DNA of 64,000 nt, taken from JANJUO01 sp942492935 (GTDB taxonomy: Bacteria > Bacteroidota > Ignavibacteria > Kapaibacteriales > UBA2268). The notes under the pieces are model-generated. The model did not search any database, was not told the DNA's origin, and worked only from the letters and a program-made list of their open reading frames with translations. A program made the translations under genes and the position numbers. The stretch spans positions 1,240,001-1,304,000 of the forward strand of contig OW818654.1 of the NCBI GenBank assembly GCA_942492935.1. The letters run 5' to 3'. Every line of letters begins with the position of its first letter. Within the stretch, counting starts at the first letter, position 1. Below are positions 43,922 through 53,575 of the stretch, piece after piece.

Positions 43922-44249
43922 AATAAAACTCCTTAATTTAATAACTGAAATATATTTAAATTCAAATTTAATAATAGTTTTGTTTATATCAAAGAAATAA
44001 GGGAAAATGTCTTTATTTAATTTGCAAATATGCGGAATGAACTGTCTGAACTCTTCAGAATATATTCACGATTCATGTCATTATCGAAACAAGATGCCCT
44101 ACATTTTGAAAATGTAGGACATCTGCATATATTAGATTCTGCATCAAGTGCGGAATGACACTTTGTAGATTCTGTCATTCATAGCTCGTTTCAAAACTAT
44201 TAATTTCAATTGCAAAGTAGAAACGACATTAAATATAATACAATTAGAA
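43922..44249. other. Gap with one interspersed palindrome copy
   Basis: 44060-44200 carries GATGCCCTACATTTTGAAAA (with its complement), then TAGATTCTGCATCAAGTGCG and GAATGACA: modules of the interspersed family seen at 27.9 and 41.4 kb. The remainder is AT-rich without signal. Confidence 0.7.
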
Positions 44250-44792
44250 TTAGCTTAAAATTGAATATACAGGTCCTTCATTGGTTAATTTACTTTCAAT
44301 TAAATGTATTTTAAATGTGTTCATCAATCCAATGTTTGTATCTTTATAATTATTTAAAACTTCAATAAACTTTTCATCATAACTCTTGATTCTAAGAAGT
44401 GAAACGTGCGGTTGGAATTTTCTTTTTTCCTTTTGAATACCTAAAGATTCCATATCTCTTTCAATTTTATTAAAAGATTTAAAAATGTTTCTTTCATTAT
44501 TAAACACTTTTACAAATAAAGTTTTTGGATTGTTTGGATGAGGAAAACAACCTATACCTTTAATAGTTAAAACTGATTTAAATTCACGCAAAATTGGTTT
44601 TAATAATCCTTTTATATCGGCAATTTTTTCAACATCTATGTTGCCAAGAAATTTGTAGGTGAAATGCAAATTTTCAATTTCTGTCCATTTGCCAGTACAT
44701 ACAGTAGAAAAATCATCAACAATATTATTGATAACAGGTGTAAAAAGTGTGTTATCAACAAAAGTACCTATAAAAAGTCTTTTAGTTTCCAT
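44250..44792 (-). CDS. thpR: RNA 2',3'-cyclic phosphodiesterase / 2'-5' RNA ligase family
   Basis: A 180-aa 2H phosphoesterase with two active-site motifs: HFTYKFLG (HxTx) and HVSLLRI (HxSx), and KRLFIGTF at the start. It opens 2',3'-cyclic phosphates on RNA ends. No operon partner; spacing of about 90 bases to the SDR gene. Confidence 0.88.
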   Translation of the reverse strand: METKRLFIGTFVDNTLFTPVINNIVDDFSTVCTGKWTEIENLHFTYKFLGNIDVEKIADIKGLLKPILREFKSVLTIKGIGCFPHPNNPKTLFVKVFNNERNIFKSFNKIERDMESLGIQKEKRKFQPHVSLLRIKSYDEKFIEVLNNYKDTNIGLMNTFKIHLIESKLTNEGPVYSILS

Positions 44793-44879
44793 ATTTCAAA
44801 AAATTTCCGTTAAAAAAAATATAAATTAAACAAAAAAATTCATTCAACAAAAAAATTAATTTTATGTTTATTAAATTAA

Positions 44880-45668
44880 TTAAATTGATGACAAATATCC
44901 ACCATCTACTGCTATAGATGAACCATTGATATAAGATGCCAAATCAGAAGCAAGAAATCCTGCAAGATTAGCTATCTCATCTGGAGTTGCTAATCTACCT
45001 GCTGGAATTTTTGTTAATGCAGAAGCTAAAACTTCATCATAACTTGTTGAAGTTTTTTCTGCAATTCGATTGAATAAATAATCCAATCTTTCAGTATTTG
45101 TATATCCAGGTAAAATATTATTTACAGTGATATTATATTTTGCAAGTTCTCTTGAAAGAGTTTTTGACCAACTCGCCATTGCTCCTCTTAATGTATTGGA
45201 AACGCCAAGATTCTCGATTGGTTGCTTAACACTCACTGAAATTATATTTATAATTCTGCCAAAGTTATTTTGCTTCATACCATCTCTTAACTTTTGTACA
45301 AGTAGATGACTTGCAAAAAGATGACTTTGGAATGGCTTGATAAAATCATTATAATTAGTATTGGTTAATAATCCTGATTCTGGGCCCCCTGAATTATTTA
45401 CAAGAATATCAATATTTCCTACAGTATTCAGATGCTGTTCAATTATATTCTCAAGAATTTCTAAATTATTCAAATCAACAGAATAACAATAAAAATTACC
45501 AGTATATTTGCTTTTGAAATTATTAGCCATTTCTATCAAAATTGATTCACTTCTTGCAATAAGCACCAAATCTGCTCCCATTTCAGCATATCTTTCAGCA
45601 ATTGCTTTACCAATTCCTTTTGAACTTCCGCAGATTAATGCAGTTTTATTTTTCAAACTTATATTCAT
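44880..45668 (-). CDS. Atypical short-chain dehydrogenase lacking the catalytic Tyr
   Basis: A 262-aa Rossmann protein: GSSKGIGKAIAERYAE (cofactor loop), DILVNNSGGPE, then NIISVSVKQPIENLGVSNTL and RGAMASWSKTLSRELA, DGGYLSS at the end. In ordinary SDRs the third motif is YxxxK; here the position reads SNTLR, so the Tyr is missing while a later Lys (SWSK) remains. This fits a known atypical BKR-like SDR subgroup. It lies 2 bases downstream of nadA and is probably co-transcribed with it. Confidence 0.83.
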   Translation of the reverse strand: MNISLKNKTALICGSSKGIGKAIAERYAEMGADLVLIARSESILIEMANNFKSKYTGNFYCYSVDLNNLEILENIIEQHLNTVGNIDILVNNSGGPESGLLTNTNYNDFIKPFQSHLFASHLLVQKLRDGMKQNNFGRIINIISVSVKQPIENLGVSNTLRGAMASWSKTLSRELAKYNITVNNILPGYTNTERLDYLFNRIAEKTSTSYDEVLASALTKIPAGRLATPDEIANLAGFLASDLASYINGSSIAVDGGYLSSI

Positions 45669-45669
45669 A

Positions 45670-46584
45670 TTATTTACTTATTTCCAACATTTTTTCAAGA
45701 GGTAACAATGCTTTCTGTCTTGTTTCTTCATCTAAAATAATTTGAGGTTCAAGGTTTTCAAGTGCATTTATCATTTTTTCAATAGTATTCAATTTCATAT
45801 AAGGACATTCATTGCAAGAGCAGCCATTAATATTGGGTACAGCATAAAATTCTTTCCCTTTAGCTTTTTTCTTAAGTTCGTGAATAATTCCAGATTCAGT
45901 TAAAATGATAAATTCTTTTTCAATTCTATTTGTTGCTTCTGTAATAATTTTTTGAGTTGAGCCAATAAAATCTGCATACGCCAATATATTTTCAGGACAT
46001 TCAGGATGAGCAAGAACAATTGCTTCGGGAAATTTATTCATTAAATTTATAACTTCAATTTCCGAAAACATTTCATGAACTTGACAAGAACCATCCCAGA
46101 TAACCATTTCTCTACCTGTTTTTCTTTTAATATAAGAGCCAAGATATTTATCAGGTGCAAATAGAATTGGTGTATCTAATGGAACAGAATTTACAATTTT
46201 TTCTGCATTAGAAGATGTGCAAATGATATCAGACATTGCTTTAACATCGGCAGTACAATTTATATATGAAATTACAGTATGACCAGGGTGTGAATTAATC
46301 CATTGTTGAAATTGAACTTTTGGGGCGCTATCTGCAAGTGAACAACCTGCATCCATATCAGGAACAATTACAATTTTATCAGGATTAAGAATTTTAGCAG
46401 TTTCCGCCATAAAATGAACACCGCAAAATAAAATCACATCGGCTGTGGTATTTTTGGCAGCTTGAGCTAATTGAAGTGAATCACCCATAAAATCAGCAAT
46501 ATCTTGAATTTCAGGAGATTGATAATAATGGGCAAGAATTACGGCATTTCGTTTTTTTTTAAGTTCTAATAATCTATTAATCAT
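45670..46584 (-). CDS. nadA: Quinolinate synthase A
   Basis: A 304-aa [4Fe-4S] enzyme making quinolinate for NAD. Seen: AHYYQSPEIQDIADFMGDSL near the start, FCGVHFMAETAKIL, HPECPENI and CNECPYM, giving the three cluster cysteines in family order, plus the CSLADSAP motif. Length matches the family. nadB and nadC are not in the window. Confidence 0.95.
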   Translation of the reverse strand: MINRLLELKKKRNAVILAHYYQSPEIQDIADFMGDSLQLAQAAKNTTADVILFCGVHFMAETAKILNPDKIVIVPDMDAGCSLADSAPKVQFQQWINSHPGHTVISYINCTADVKAMSDIICTSSNAEKIVNSVPLDTPILFAPDKYLGSYIKRKTGREMVIWDGSCQVHEMFSEIEVINLMNKFPEAIVLAHPECPENILAYADFIGSTQKIITEATNRIEKEFIILTESGIIHELKKKAKGKEFYAVPNINGCSCNECPYMKLNTIEKMINALENLEPQIILDEETRQKALLPLEKMLEISK

Positions 46585-46730
46585 ATCAATTTGAAATTAA
46601 TAAAAAAGGATATGAAGTTTCAAATTGATGATTATTTTATTTGGGAAAAATTATAATTGATATGATATTTAGAAATGCAGAAAATAAATGGTATATGACA
46701 ATTGTAACAATCAAAGCATAAGAAAATTTT
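46585..46730. other. Short AT-rich stretch upstream of nadA
   Basis: Between the nadA start (minus) and the tandem repeat. It should contain the nadA promoter; I see no confident box. Confidence 0.3.
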
Positions 46731-47105
46731 CATTCTGAACTCGTTTCAAAATCCATCTACGATTTATGTCATTTTTGAAGCAAGATGTCCAACACTTTAA
46801 AAGTGTTGGACATCTACAAATATTAGATTCCGCATCAAGTGCAAAATGACACGGAAAACAAACTTTCATTCTGAACTCGTTTCAAAATCCATCTACGATT
46901 TATGTCATTTTTGAAGCAAGATGTCCAACACTTTAAAAGTGTTGGACATCTACAAATATTAGATTCCGCATCAAGTGCGGAATGACACGGAAAACAAATT
47001 TTCATTCTGAACTCGTTTCAAAATCCATTTCATCAGATATGCCACATTTTAAAAATGTGGCATATCTACAAAACCATATATTACCAATCAAGTGAAGAAT
47101 GACGC
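46731..47105. repeat. 136-bp tandem repeat with internal palindromes
   Basis: CATTCTGAACTCGTTTCAAA begins at 46731, 46867 and 47003, a period of exactly 136 bp. Copies 1 and 2 match almost perfectly and contain GATGTCCAACACTTTAAAAG (with its complement) and GATTCCGCATCAAGTGC; copy 3 has a changed hairpin, GATATGCCACATTTT. Same interspersed family. Confidence 0.9.
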
Positions 47106-47159
47106 GCAAAATATTTCCCAACCATGCCAAAATTGACTTAGATGAATTTACAAATTTAT

Positions 47160-49043
47160 CTATATTTTATCATATTCCCTCAATGGAATTTGAAATTTGA
47201 TTGTAGAGCCGAAACCCTGAGTGCTTTCAGCCCAAATTTTTCCCTGATGTTTGTCAATAAATTCTTTGCATATTATCAGTCCTAAACCAGTTCCTTTTTC
47301 GCCAGAAGTTCCTTCGGTTGAATGAGATTCACCAATTTCAAAAAGTGATTTCAAGGTATTTTCTGAAATACCAACACCAGTATCAGAAATGCTGAATTCT
47401 GTAAATTTGTTTTTTCCAATATTTATTATCTTAGATGAAAATGTAATTTTACCATCATTTGGAGTAAATTTTACAGCGTTGGTTGCAATATTTCTAATTA
47501 TAGTATTAAGCATATTTGCATCGCAAAAACATAAATCAGATTCATTAATTTCATTTATTATTTTAATATTTTTATTTTTTGCAAGTGGCTCCAAAAGTGA
47601 AATATTGTGTTTTACAAGATGTGATAAGTAGTTATGCTCTGGATTGAATGATATTGTGTTTCGTTGAGCTTTTGACCATGTTAGAAGATTTTCGAGTAAT
47701 TCTGTAATATTATGTGCTGAATTTTTCATAAGTTCAACAAGCCCTTTTATTTCATCATTTGAAAAATTTTCAAACTCATCGTTCATCAATTCTGTAATTG
47801 ATTTGAAAGAACCGATTGGATTTTTTAGGTCGTGAGCTATTATAGCGAAGAATTTATCTTTTGTAGCATTTGCGTATTGTAGTTCAGAATTCAAATTTTT
47901 GTGTTTTTTGTTTGATTTACGTAGAATTAGAATGATTGTTAAGAAAAGTGAAAAAATTATTACTGCAAATATGATAGTTTTTTTGAAGTTACTTTTTGCC
48001 ATCTCAAGTTGTTCGGCATTTCTTAAATTTTCATAATAACCTGAAACAATATTAGTGTTTGTTTTTAATATTTTATCAAATATTATTACTTCTAATTTTC
48101 TCACACTATCAAGAATTTTTAATGCTTTCTCAAATTCGCCTTTTACCCAATAACATTCATATTCAATATTATAAACTGCCTTCTCATAATTGGTATTTTT
48201 AAAATGTTTGTTTAATTCGGATATTTTTTTAGCACAAACCAATGCTTCATCATTTCTTTTTACATTATTCAACAAATCCGCTTTACTAATTAATATCTCC
48301 GGTAACTCAGAAATCAAACCAAAATCTTTACATTGCTCTAATGCTTTATCAAAGTAATATAATGAACTGTCAGTATTTTTTGATGCATTATAAAAAGCAC
48401 CCAAAATACTATAATTTGAAATCAATAGTTTCTTAAAACTAATTATATTTGCAATCATATTTGATTTGAAAATATAATTTAATGTAGAATCTGCATATAA
48501 ATTTCTTGACCTGATTTCTGATACATTAATTGAATTAAAAATTTCACTATAAACAGACCCCATTCTGTTATAGGTTTTAGCAATTCCAACGCTATCCTTG
48601 ATTTCAGTAAAAATTTTGAGAGCCGTTTTTAAATAATTAAGTGATTGATTATAAAGCATCGCAGCTCTATTAACTTCACCAAGCATTCTATAATTCTCTG
48701 CAATTTTTGGCTTATCTTTTAATTTTTCATTTAAAGTTAATGCATCATAAATATTTTCAATTGCTTTTTGATGAAATCCAAAGGTTTTATACGCTTTTGC
48801 TAACAATTCCTTCGATTGAACTTGGTATTTTAGATTTTTTGAATCTTTTGAAATTTGATATGCTTCTTCAGCAATAACTATACATTTAACATCGTTATTT
48901 TCGAACAAAACTCTTGCTGAATCGAGTTTAGAATTAAAAAGTTTATCTGAGTTATTATCGGCATTTAGTTTTAAATTCAAAAGAAAAACCAAAAGTAAAA
49001 ATTTCATCAAATATTTAGTAGTTTTACATATCATAAATTTCAA
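47160..49043 (-). CDS. Sensor histidine kinase with periplasmic TPR domain (1)
   Basis: A 627-aa membrane kinase. N-terminal signal/anchor, then TPR-like helices (residues about 50-340, with KAYKTFGFHQKAIENIYDAL, YNRMGSVYSE), one membrane helix (about 355-375), then HisKA with H-box IIAHDLKNPIGSFKS (about residue 400) and HATPase with N-box NIATNAVKFTPND and G-boxes ISDTGVGIS, GTGLGLIICKEF. There is no receiver or adjacent response regulator. The start may be the internal ATG at 49007. It is a paralogue of 53576-55492. Confidence 0.9.
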   Translation of the reverse strand: MKFMICKTTKYLMKFLLLVFLLNLKLNADNNSDKLFNSKLDSARVLFENNDVKCIVIAEEAYQISKDSKNLKYQVQSKELLAKAYKTFGFHQKAIENIYDALTLNEKLKDKPKIAENYRMLGEVNRAAMLYNQSLNYLKTALKIFTEIKDSVGIAKTYNRMGSVYSEIFNSINVSEIRSRNLYADSTLNYIFKSNMIANIISFKKLLISNYSILGAFYNASKNTDSSLYYFDKALEQCKDFGLISELPEILISKADLLNNVKRNDEALVCAKKISELNKHFKNTNYEKAVYNIEYECYWVKGEFEKALKILDSVRKLEVIIFDKILKTNTNIVSGYYENLRNAEQLEMAKSNFKKTIIFAVIIFSLFLTIILILRKSNKKHKNLNSELQYANATKDKFFAIIAHDLKNPIGSFKSITELMNDEFENFSNDEIKGLVELMKNSAHNITELLENLLTWSKAQRNTISFNPEHNYLSHLVKHNISLLEPLAKNKNIKIINEINESDLCFCDANMLNTIIRNIATNAVKFTPNDGKITFSSKIINIGKNKFTEFSISDTGVGISENTLKSLFEIGESHSTEGTSGEKGTGLGLIICKEFIDKHQGKIWAESTQGFGSTIKFQIPLREYDKI

Positions 49044-49368
49044 AATTCTATTAAATTCATTATCATTTCTTTAAAATGCAAATATATAAAATTCTTTCAT
49101 AAAATAATTGAAATATATTTTTAACAATAAAATTGAAATGATAAAAATTAAATTTATATTTTCTGTATAAAATAACAGTTACAGTTTATTATTTAAACAA
49201 TTATGCAACTATGACTTTGATACTAATTTATCTATAAAGTATTGAATTTCATATAATCCAAGTATAATTTCAAATTAATTAATTTTCATTTTTTAAAATA
49301 ATTTTTATTTGGTGCGATTTTTGCTTATTTTTGAATTGATTTTGTTTGTTTTCATTATATTGAAGTAA
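49044..49368. other. Divergent promoter region between kinase 1 and a TPR gene
   Basis: A 325-bp AT-rich region with no repeat. TATTTTTG at 49326-49333 (plus strand) fits the TAnnTTTG -7 consensus, 36 bases before the ATG of the TPR gene. Confidence 0.4.
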
Positions 49369-50682
49369 ATGTCTGGTACAAAAAATATTAAAGAAGCTGA
49401 GGTTTGGATTGACCGCGGAGATGAATTTGTCAAAAATGAAGTTTGGGACAAAGCTGTTGAATGTTATACAAGAGCAATAGAAATAAATCCAAGAGCATCT
49501 TTTGCATATTTTAAAAGAGGTAGTGTACTTGCTACATTAAATAGTTATAAAAATGCTATAACTGATTTTAATAATGCAATTTTACTGAATGACAATTTTT
49601 CATTTGCATACTTTAAACGTGGCTCGGTATATATGTCTATAAACCAATATAATGCCGCAAGTGATGATTTTAGTAAAGCAATAGCATTAAATCCTGATTT
49701 TTCATTTGCCCATTACAAACGTGGTTATTGTCAGATGAAATTGAAAAATTATCAAGCTGCAATTTCTGATTTTGACCTTGCTATTGAACAAAATCCATCT
49801 TATATGCTTGCTTATTTGAATCGTGCAAATATATTTTTTTCATTAAAAGATTATGACAAAGCAATCGAAGATTATACTCGTGCAATTCATTTGGACCCAC
49901 AGCAAGAAAACGCACTATTATCACGTGGTTTAGCTTTTGGAAACTTAAAAAAATTCAAGGAAGCACATCATGACTATACAAGGGTAATTGGCTTAAATGC
50001 TGATTCTACAATGGCTTATAATTATCGTGGTCTGATTAATTCTAAATTGAAAAAATTTGATGAAGCAATTGCAGATTTTGACAAAGTTATTAGTTTAAAT
50101 CCAAATATTCCTGATTCTTATAACAATAGAGGTATTGCTCACTTTTCTCTCAAAATGTATAATGAGGCAGTGCAAGATTATACAAAGGCGATACAATTTA
50201 ACCAAAGTTCAGCCAGTCTTTATTTTAATCGTGCAAATTGTTATTATTATTTGAAAAAATTTATGGAAGCTATAATTGACTTTGATAAAGCTGTCGAAAT
50301 AGAGCCAACTTTAACCTCTGGTTTTTTTGGTCGGGCTAATTGTCACATGTATTTAAATCAAACAAAAGAAGCAATTAAAGATTTTAGTAAAGCTCTTGCA
50401 ATTAACCAAAAATTTTTTCAGGCGTATATTGGCAGAGGAAATGCTTATATGAAAATGAAGCATAACAAGAAAGCCCTCGAAGATTTTACTCTCGCAATTG
50501 AAATACGACCAGATAGTCCATTAGGATATATGAACCGTGGTATAGCATTTAGAACAGAAGGCAAAAATGAAGCAGCAGCAAGGGATTTTAATCAATTTCT
50601 TAAACTAACACCTCATAATAATGCTAATGCAGTTCAAATCAAAAATTGGTTAAAAAAGAATAATTTACCTTTTGATGCATAA
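49369..50682 (+). CDS. Cytoplasmic TPR-repeat protein
   Basis: A 437-aa protein built almost wholly of about 12 TPRs (AYFKRGSVYMSINQYNAASD, DFSKAIALNPDFS and similar). There is no signal peptide, unlike the TPR protein at 4097-5713. It is divergent from kinase 1. A scaffold role is likely; the client is unknown. Confidence 0.88.
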   Translation: MSGTKNIKEAEVWIDRGDEFVKNEVWDKAVECYTRAIEINPRASFAYFKRGSVLATLNSYKNAITDFNNAILLNDNFSFAYFKRGSVYMSINQYNAASDDFSKAIALNPDFSFAHYKRGYCQMKLKNYQAAISDFDLAIEQNPSYMLAYLNRANIFFSLKDYDKAIEDYTRAIHLDPQQENALLSRGLAFGNLKKFKEAHHDYTRVIGLNADSTMAYNYRGLINSKLKKFDEAIADFDKVISLNPNIPDSYNNRGIAHFSLKMYNEAVQDYTKAIQFNQSSASLYFNRANCYYYLKKFMEAIIDFDKAVEIEPTLTSGFFGRANCHMYLNQTKEAIKDFSKALAINQKFFQAYIGRGNAYMKMKHNKKALEDFTLAIEIRPDSPLGYMNRGIAFRTEGKNEAAARDFNQFLKLTPHNNANAVQIKNWLKKNNLPFDA

Positions 50683-50824
50683 ATTATTTTTTTATTGCAA
50701 TAATTACTATATAAAGTATGTCTTTACATATTAAGTTAATGCAATATTGCATTATTTTTTATTAGTTTAAGATTCAAAATAAATTTTTGACAAAAATTAT
50801 TTTTATATATGATGGAGCTTTCTA

Positions 50825-53470
50825 ATGTTCTTTAAAAAGAAATTCGGTCAAAAAATGATTGTTTTAACACTAAGTATGTTATTTACAACATTTTTATTAA
50901 ACGCCCAAATTCCAAATTTACTTTATCCAGGCAATAATTCTACTTGTGTTGAAAAAAATGTCGGCTTTATGTGGGAAAAATTTGCCACTGCTACTGGTTA
51001 TCGTCTAATTATTGCAGATGTCAGTGATTTCTCTAATATTTTAGCTGAAGAAAATGTTGCCGATACAAATCTACACCGTTTCAATCTTCCTACATACAAC
51101 AAGAAGTATTATTGGAAAATTCTTGCATTTACACCCGGTGGTGAAAAGGAGTCAAATGTGTGGAATTTTACTACTCATAATACACCTCCGCAATTAGTAG
51201 CACCTGTAAATAATTTGATTTGTGCCGATACTAATATGACTTTTAAATGGAATTTTAGCAATGTAATTTCTTACAGATTGCAAGTTTCGGAAGACTCAAC
51301 ATTTGCTACAACTTTCGTTGATAAAAATAATATTTCAGATACAAGCTATAAGCTAAAATTGCCGAAATTCAATACTAAGTATTATTGGAGAGTTGCAAGT
51401 ACTACTGCTTCTTGTCCTTTTGCATGGTCAGAAACCTACAATGTAAAAACAAAGGTAATAGCACCTTTGGCAATGTTTCCAACCGATAAAGCAAAGGGTG
51501 CAACCACTTTTAGCTCTACTCCATTTGAAGTGAAGTTTTTATGGCATAAAGTAGCATCAGCTACAAATTATAATTTACAAATTTCAAAGAAATCAGATTT
51601 TACTGTTTTAGCATTTGATTTGAATACTACTGATACAAATTATGTTGTTAATCTCGGTACAGATTATGACTCTTTGTACTATTGGAGATTGAAAACAACT
51701 ACAGTTGATTGTGAAAGTTATTTTTCTGAACCTAATAGATTTTACACTCCTCTTCAAAGAGCTGTAACCGTTTCTCCTTTAGATGAAGAAACTTGTATCA
51801 AATTACATGTTAACGAATTTAAATGGAATCCAATCCAAAATACAACTGGATATAAGTTGCAAATTTCAGATTCATTAAATTTTGCTGTCATTGAAGTAGA
51901 TACAATAGTCGAAGGTGCTACATCTGCTAATGTTATACTTAAAAAGAATAATACAAAATACTATTGGCGTTTAAGAGCTGACGATGCAAGAAATAACGGT
52001 TTATGGTCTAATGTTCAATCATTCCAAACTACATTCCGTCCTCCAAATTTGGTTTCTCCTGTGAATAACAAAACTGGTGTACCTAAAATTGTTGCATTTA
52101 ATTGGGAAGCTTTTGATACTACATATAGATATAATCTTCAGGTTTCTAAAGTAAATGATTTTTCAACATTGGTATTAGACACAAACAATGTTAAATTGAA
52201 TACTTTTTCATTATTAATTAATGAAAAAAATTCTGAATTTTTCTGGAGAGTTCGTGCCGTTAAAGTTGGTTGCTATTCTGATTGGTCATCAATTTATATG
52301 TTTAAAACATTAATCCCTGCTCCAGATTTGACTACTCCTGCTAATAGAGCAAGCAATGTTTCTGTATTAACTGTCTTTGATTGGACTGATGTGAATGACG
52401 CTATTACTTATGATTTGGAAGTATCTAAAGACAGTACATTTGTTATTGTAGATAAATATAGAAGAGATATTCCAGTATCTACATTAACTTTTGCTGGTGA
52501 ACCTTTTGCAGAAAAAACAAAATATTTCTGGAGAGTTCGTTCTGTAAATCTTGAGGGAAAAAGTGACTGGTCTGTAGTATTTAGTTATACAACAGGTGTG
52601 ATGGTTGCTGGAACACCAAAATTACTTTATCCATATAATGAAATGGTGAAAACTCCATTAGTTGTTGATATGATGTGGTTTGATGTTGCAAAAGCTGATT
52701 CATTCGAAATACAAATTGCTAAAGATAAAGATTTCACAATAAAAGCAGCAGAAGCTGTTGTAACAGATTCAACTTATAAATTTACAGCGACTGATAATTA
52801 TACAGAATATTTCTGGCGTGTAAGGTCTATCAACCAAGGTGGTACAAGTTTATGGTCTGATGTTTGGTCATTCCGTTCAATTGCAGCTATGCCTAATGGT
52901 ATTCCACAATTGATTCTTCCAGCTGATAATGCTGTTAATACAGAATATTCAGTTAAATTATCATGGAGTGAAATATCAAATGCTTATTCTTATCAAGTAC
53001 AAGTTTCAAAATCAAATGATTTTTCTGCATCTAATCTTGTTGATGATAATAAATTAGTTAAAAATGAATATTATTATACTCCAAAATTAGACAACAATAC
53101 TTCATATTTCTGGCGTGTAAAAGCATACAATGAAGCTGGTGAAGGTGAATGGTCTGAAGTAAGAAAATTCACTACCTATGATGCTGTTTCTGTTTATGAA
53201 CCTGCCAATATATTATTTGATGCAAGTGTAAATCCAAATCCAGCAAATATTTCTTCTATTCTTACATTTAAGTTAGACGAAGAATCAATTGTGAAAATCA
53301 ACTTAATTACTTCAGATGGAAAAATTATTAGTGAATTAGCTAATGGAAATTATTCTTCTGGGTTGCATAATATTGATTTAAAACTCAATAATATTCCTTC
53401 CGGAACTTATTTTTATTCAATTGAAACTAATAGCAAATTTGCTGTTGGACAGTTTGTAATTAGTAAATAA
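50825..53470 (+). CDS. FN3-rich T9SS-secreted protein
   Basis: An 881-aa secreted protein. Signal peptide (ends LLNAQ), then about eight FN3-like modules of 90-100 residues, each with W(D/E)xVxxAxxYxLQVSxxxxF and (Y/F)(Y/F)WRVRxxN, and a T9SS type A tail beginning VNPNPANISS. These modules resemble those in the metalloprotease (1-2916) and the propeller protein (23977-27774). Likely a surface or matrix protein. Its 3' end is closed by a terminator and it converges on kinase 2. Confidence 0.85.
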   Translation: MFFKKKFGQKMIVLTLSMLFTTFLLNAQIPNLLYPGNNSTCVEKNVGFMWEKFATATGYRLIIADVSDFSNILAEENVADTNLHRFNLPTYNKKYYWKILAFTPGGEKESNVWNFTTHNTPPQLVAPVNNLICADTNMTFKWNFSNVISYRLQVSEDSTFATTFVDKNNISDTSYKLKLPKFNTKYYWRVASTTASCPFAWSETYNVKTKVIAPLAMFPTDKAKGATTFSSTPFEVKFLWHKVASATNYNLQISKKSDFTVLAFDLNTTDTNYVVNLGTDYDSLYYWRLKTTTVDCESYFSEPNRFYTPLQRAVTVSPLDEETCIKLHVNEFKWNPIQNTTGYKLQISDSLNFAVIEVDTIVEGATSANVILKKNNTKYYWRLRADDARNNGLWSNVQSFQTTFRPPNLVSPVNNKTGVPKIVAFNWEAFDTTYRYNLQVSKVNDFSTLVLDTNNVKLNTFSLLINEKNSEFFWRVRAVKVGCYSDWSSIYMFKTLIPAPDLTTPANRASNVSVLTVFDWTDVNDAITYDLEVSKDSTFVIVDKYRRDIPVSTLTFAGEPFAEKTKYFWRVRSVNLEGKSDWSVVFSYTTGVMVAGTPKLLYPYNEMVKTPLVVDMMWFDVAKADSFEIQIAKDKDFTIKAAEAVVTDSTYKFTATDNYTEYFWRVRSINQGGTSLWSDVWSFRSIAAMPNGIPQLILPADNAVNTEYSVKLSWSEISNAYSYQVQVSKSNDFSASNLVDDNKLVKNEYYYTPKLDNNTSYFWRVKAYNEAGEGEWSEVRKFTTYDAVSVYEPANILFDASVNPNPANISSILTFKLDEESIVKINLITSDGKIISELANGNYSSGLHNIDLKLNNIPSGTYFYSIETNSKFAVGQFVISK

Positions 53471-53492
53471 TTAGTGTAAATTTCTTGATTTA

Positions 53493-53528
53493 AAAAAACC
53501 TTGTTCAGTTTTCCGAACAAGGTTTTTT
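53493..53528. terminator. Bidirectional terminator between convergent genes
   Basis: A 14-bp perfect stem, AAAAAACCTTGTTC (53493-53506) with GAACAAGGTTTTTT (53515-53528), 8-nt loop, A run before and T run after. It serves the T9SS gene and the minus-strand kinase. Confidence 0.9.
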
Positions 53529-53575
53529 ATAAATATTAAATTTAGAAATTTCAATTATCACTTCAAGTACATAAT

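Noticed and set aside
46731..47105. Possible CRISPR array (regular direct repeats)
   Set aside because: The period is 136 bp with the whole unit repeated. There are no unique spacers and no cas genes. The 33- and 43-bp repeats at 28.0 and 36.9 kb are head-to-tail tandem copies without spacers.
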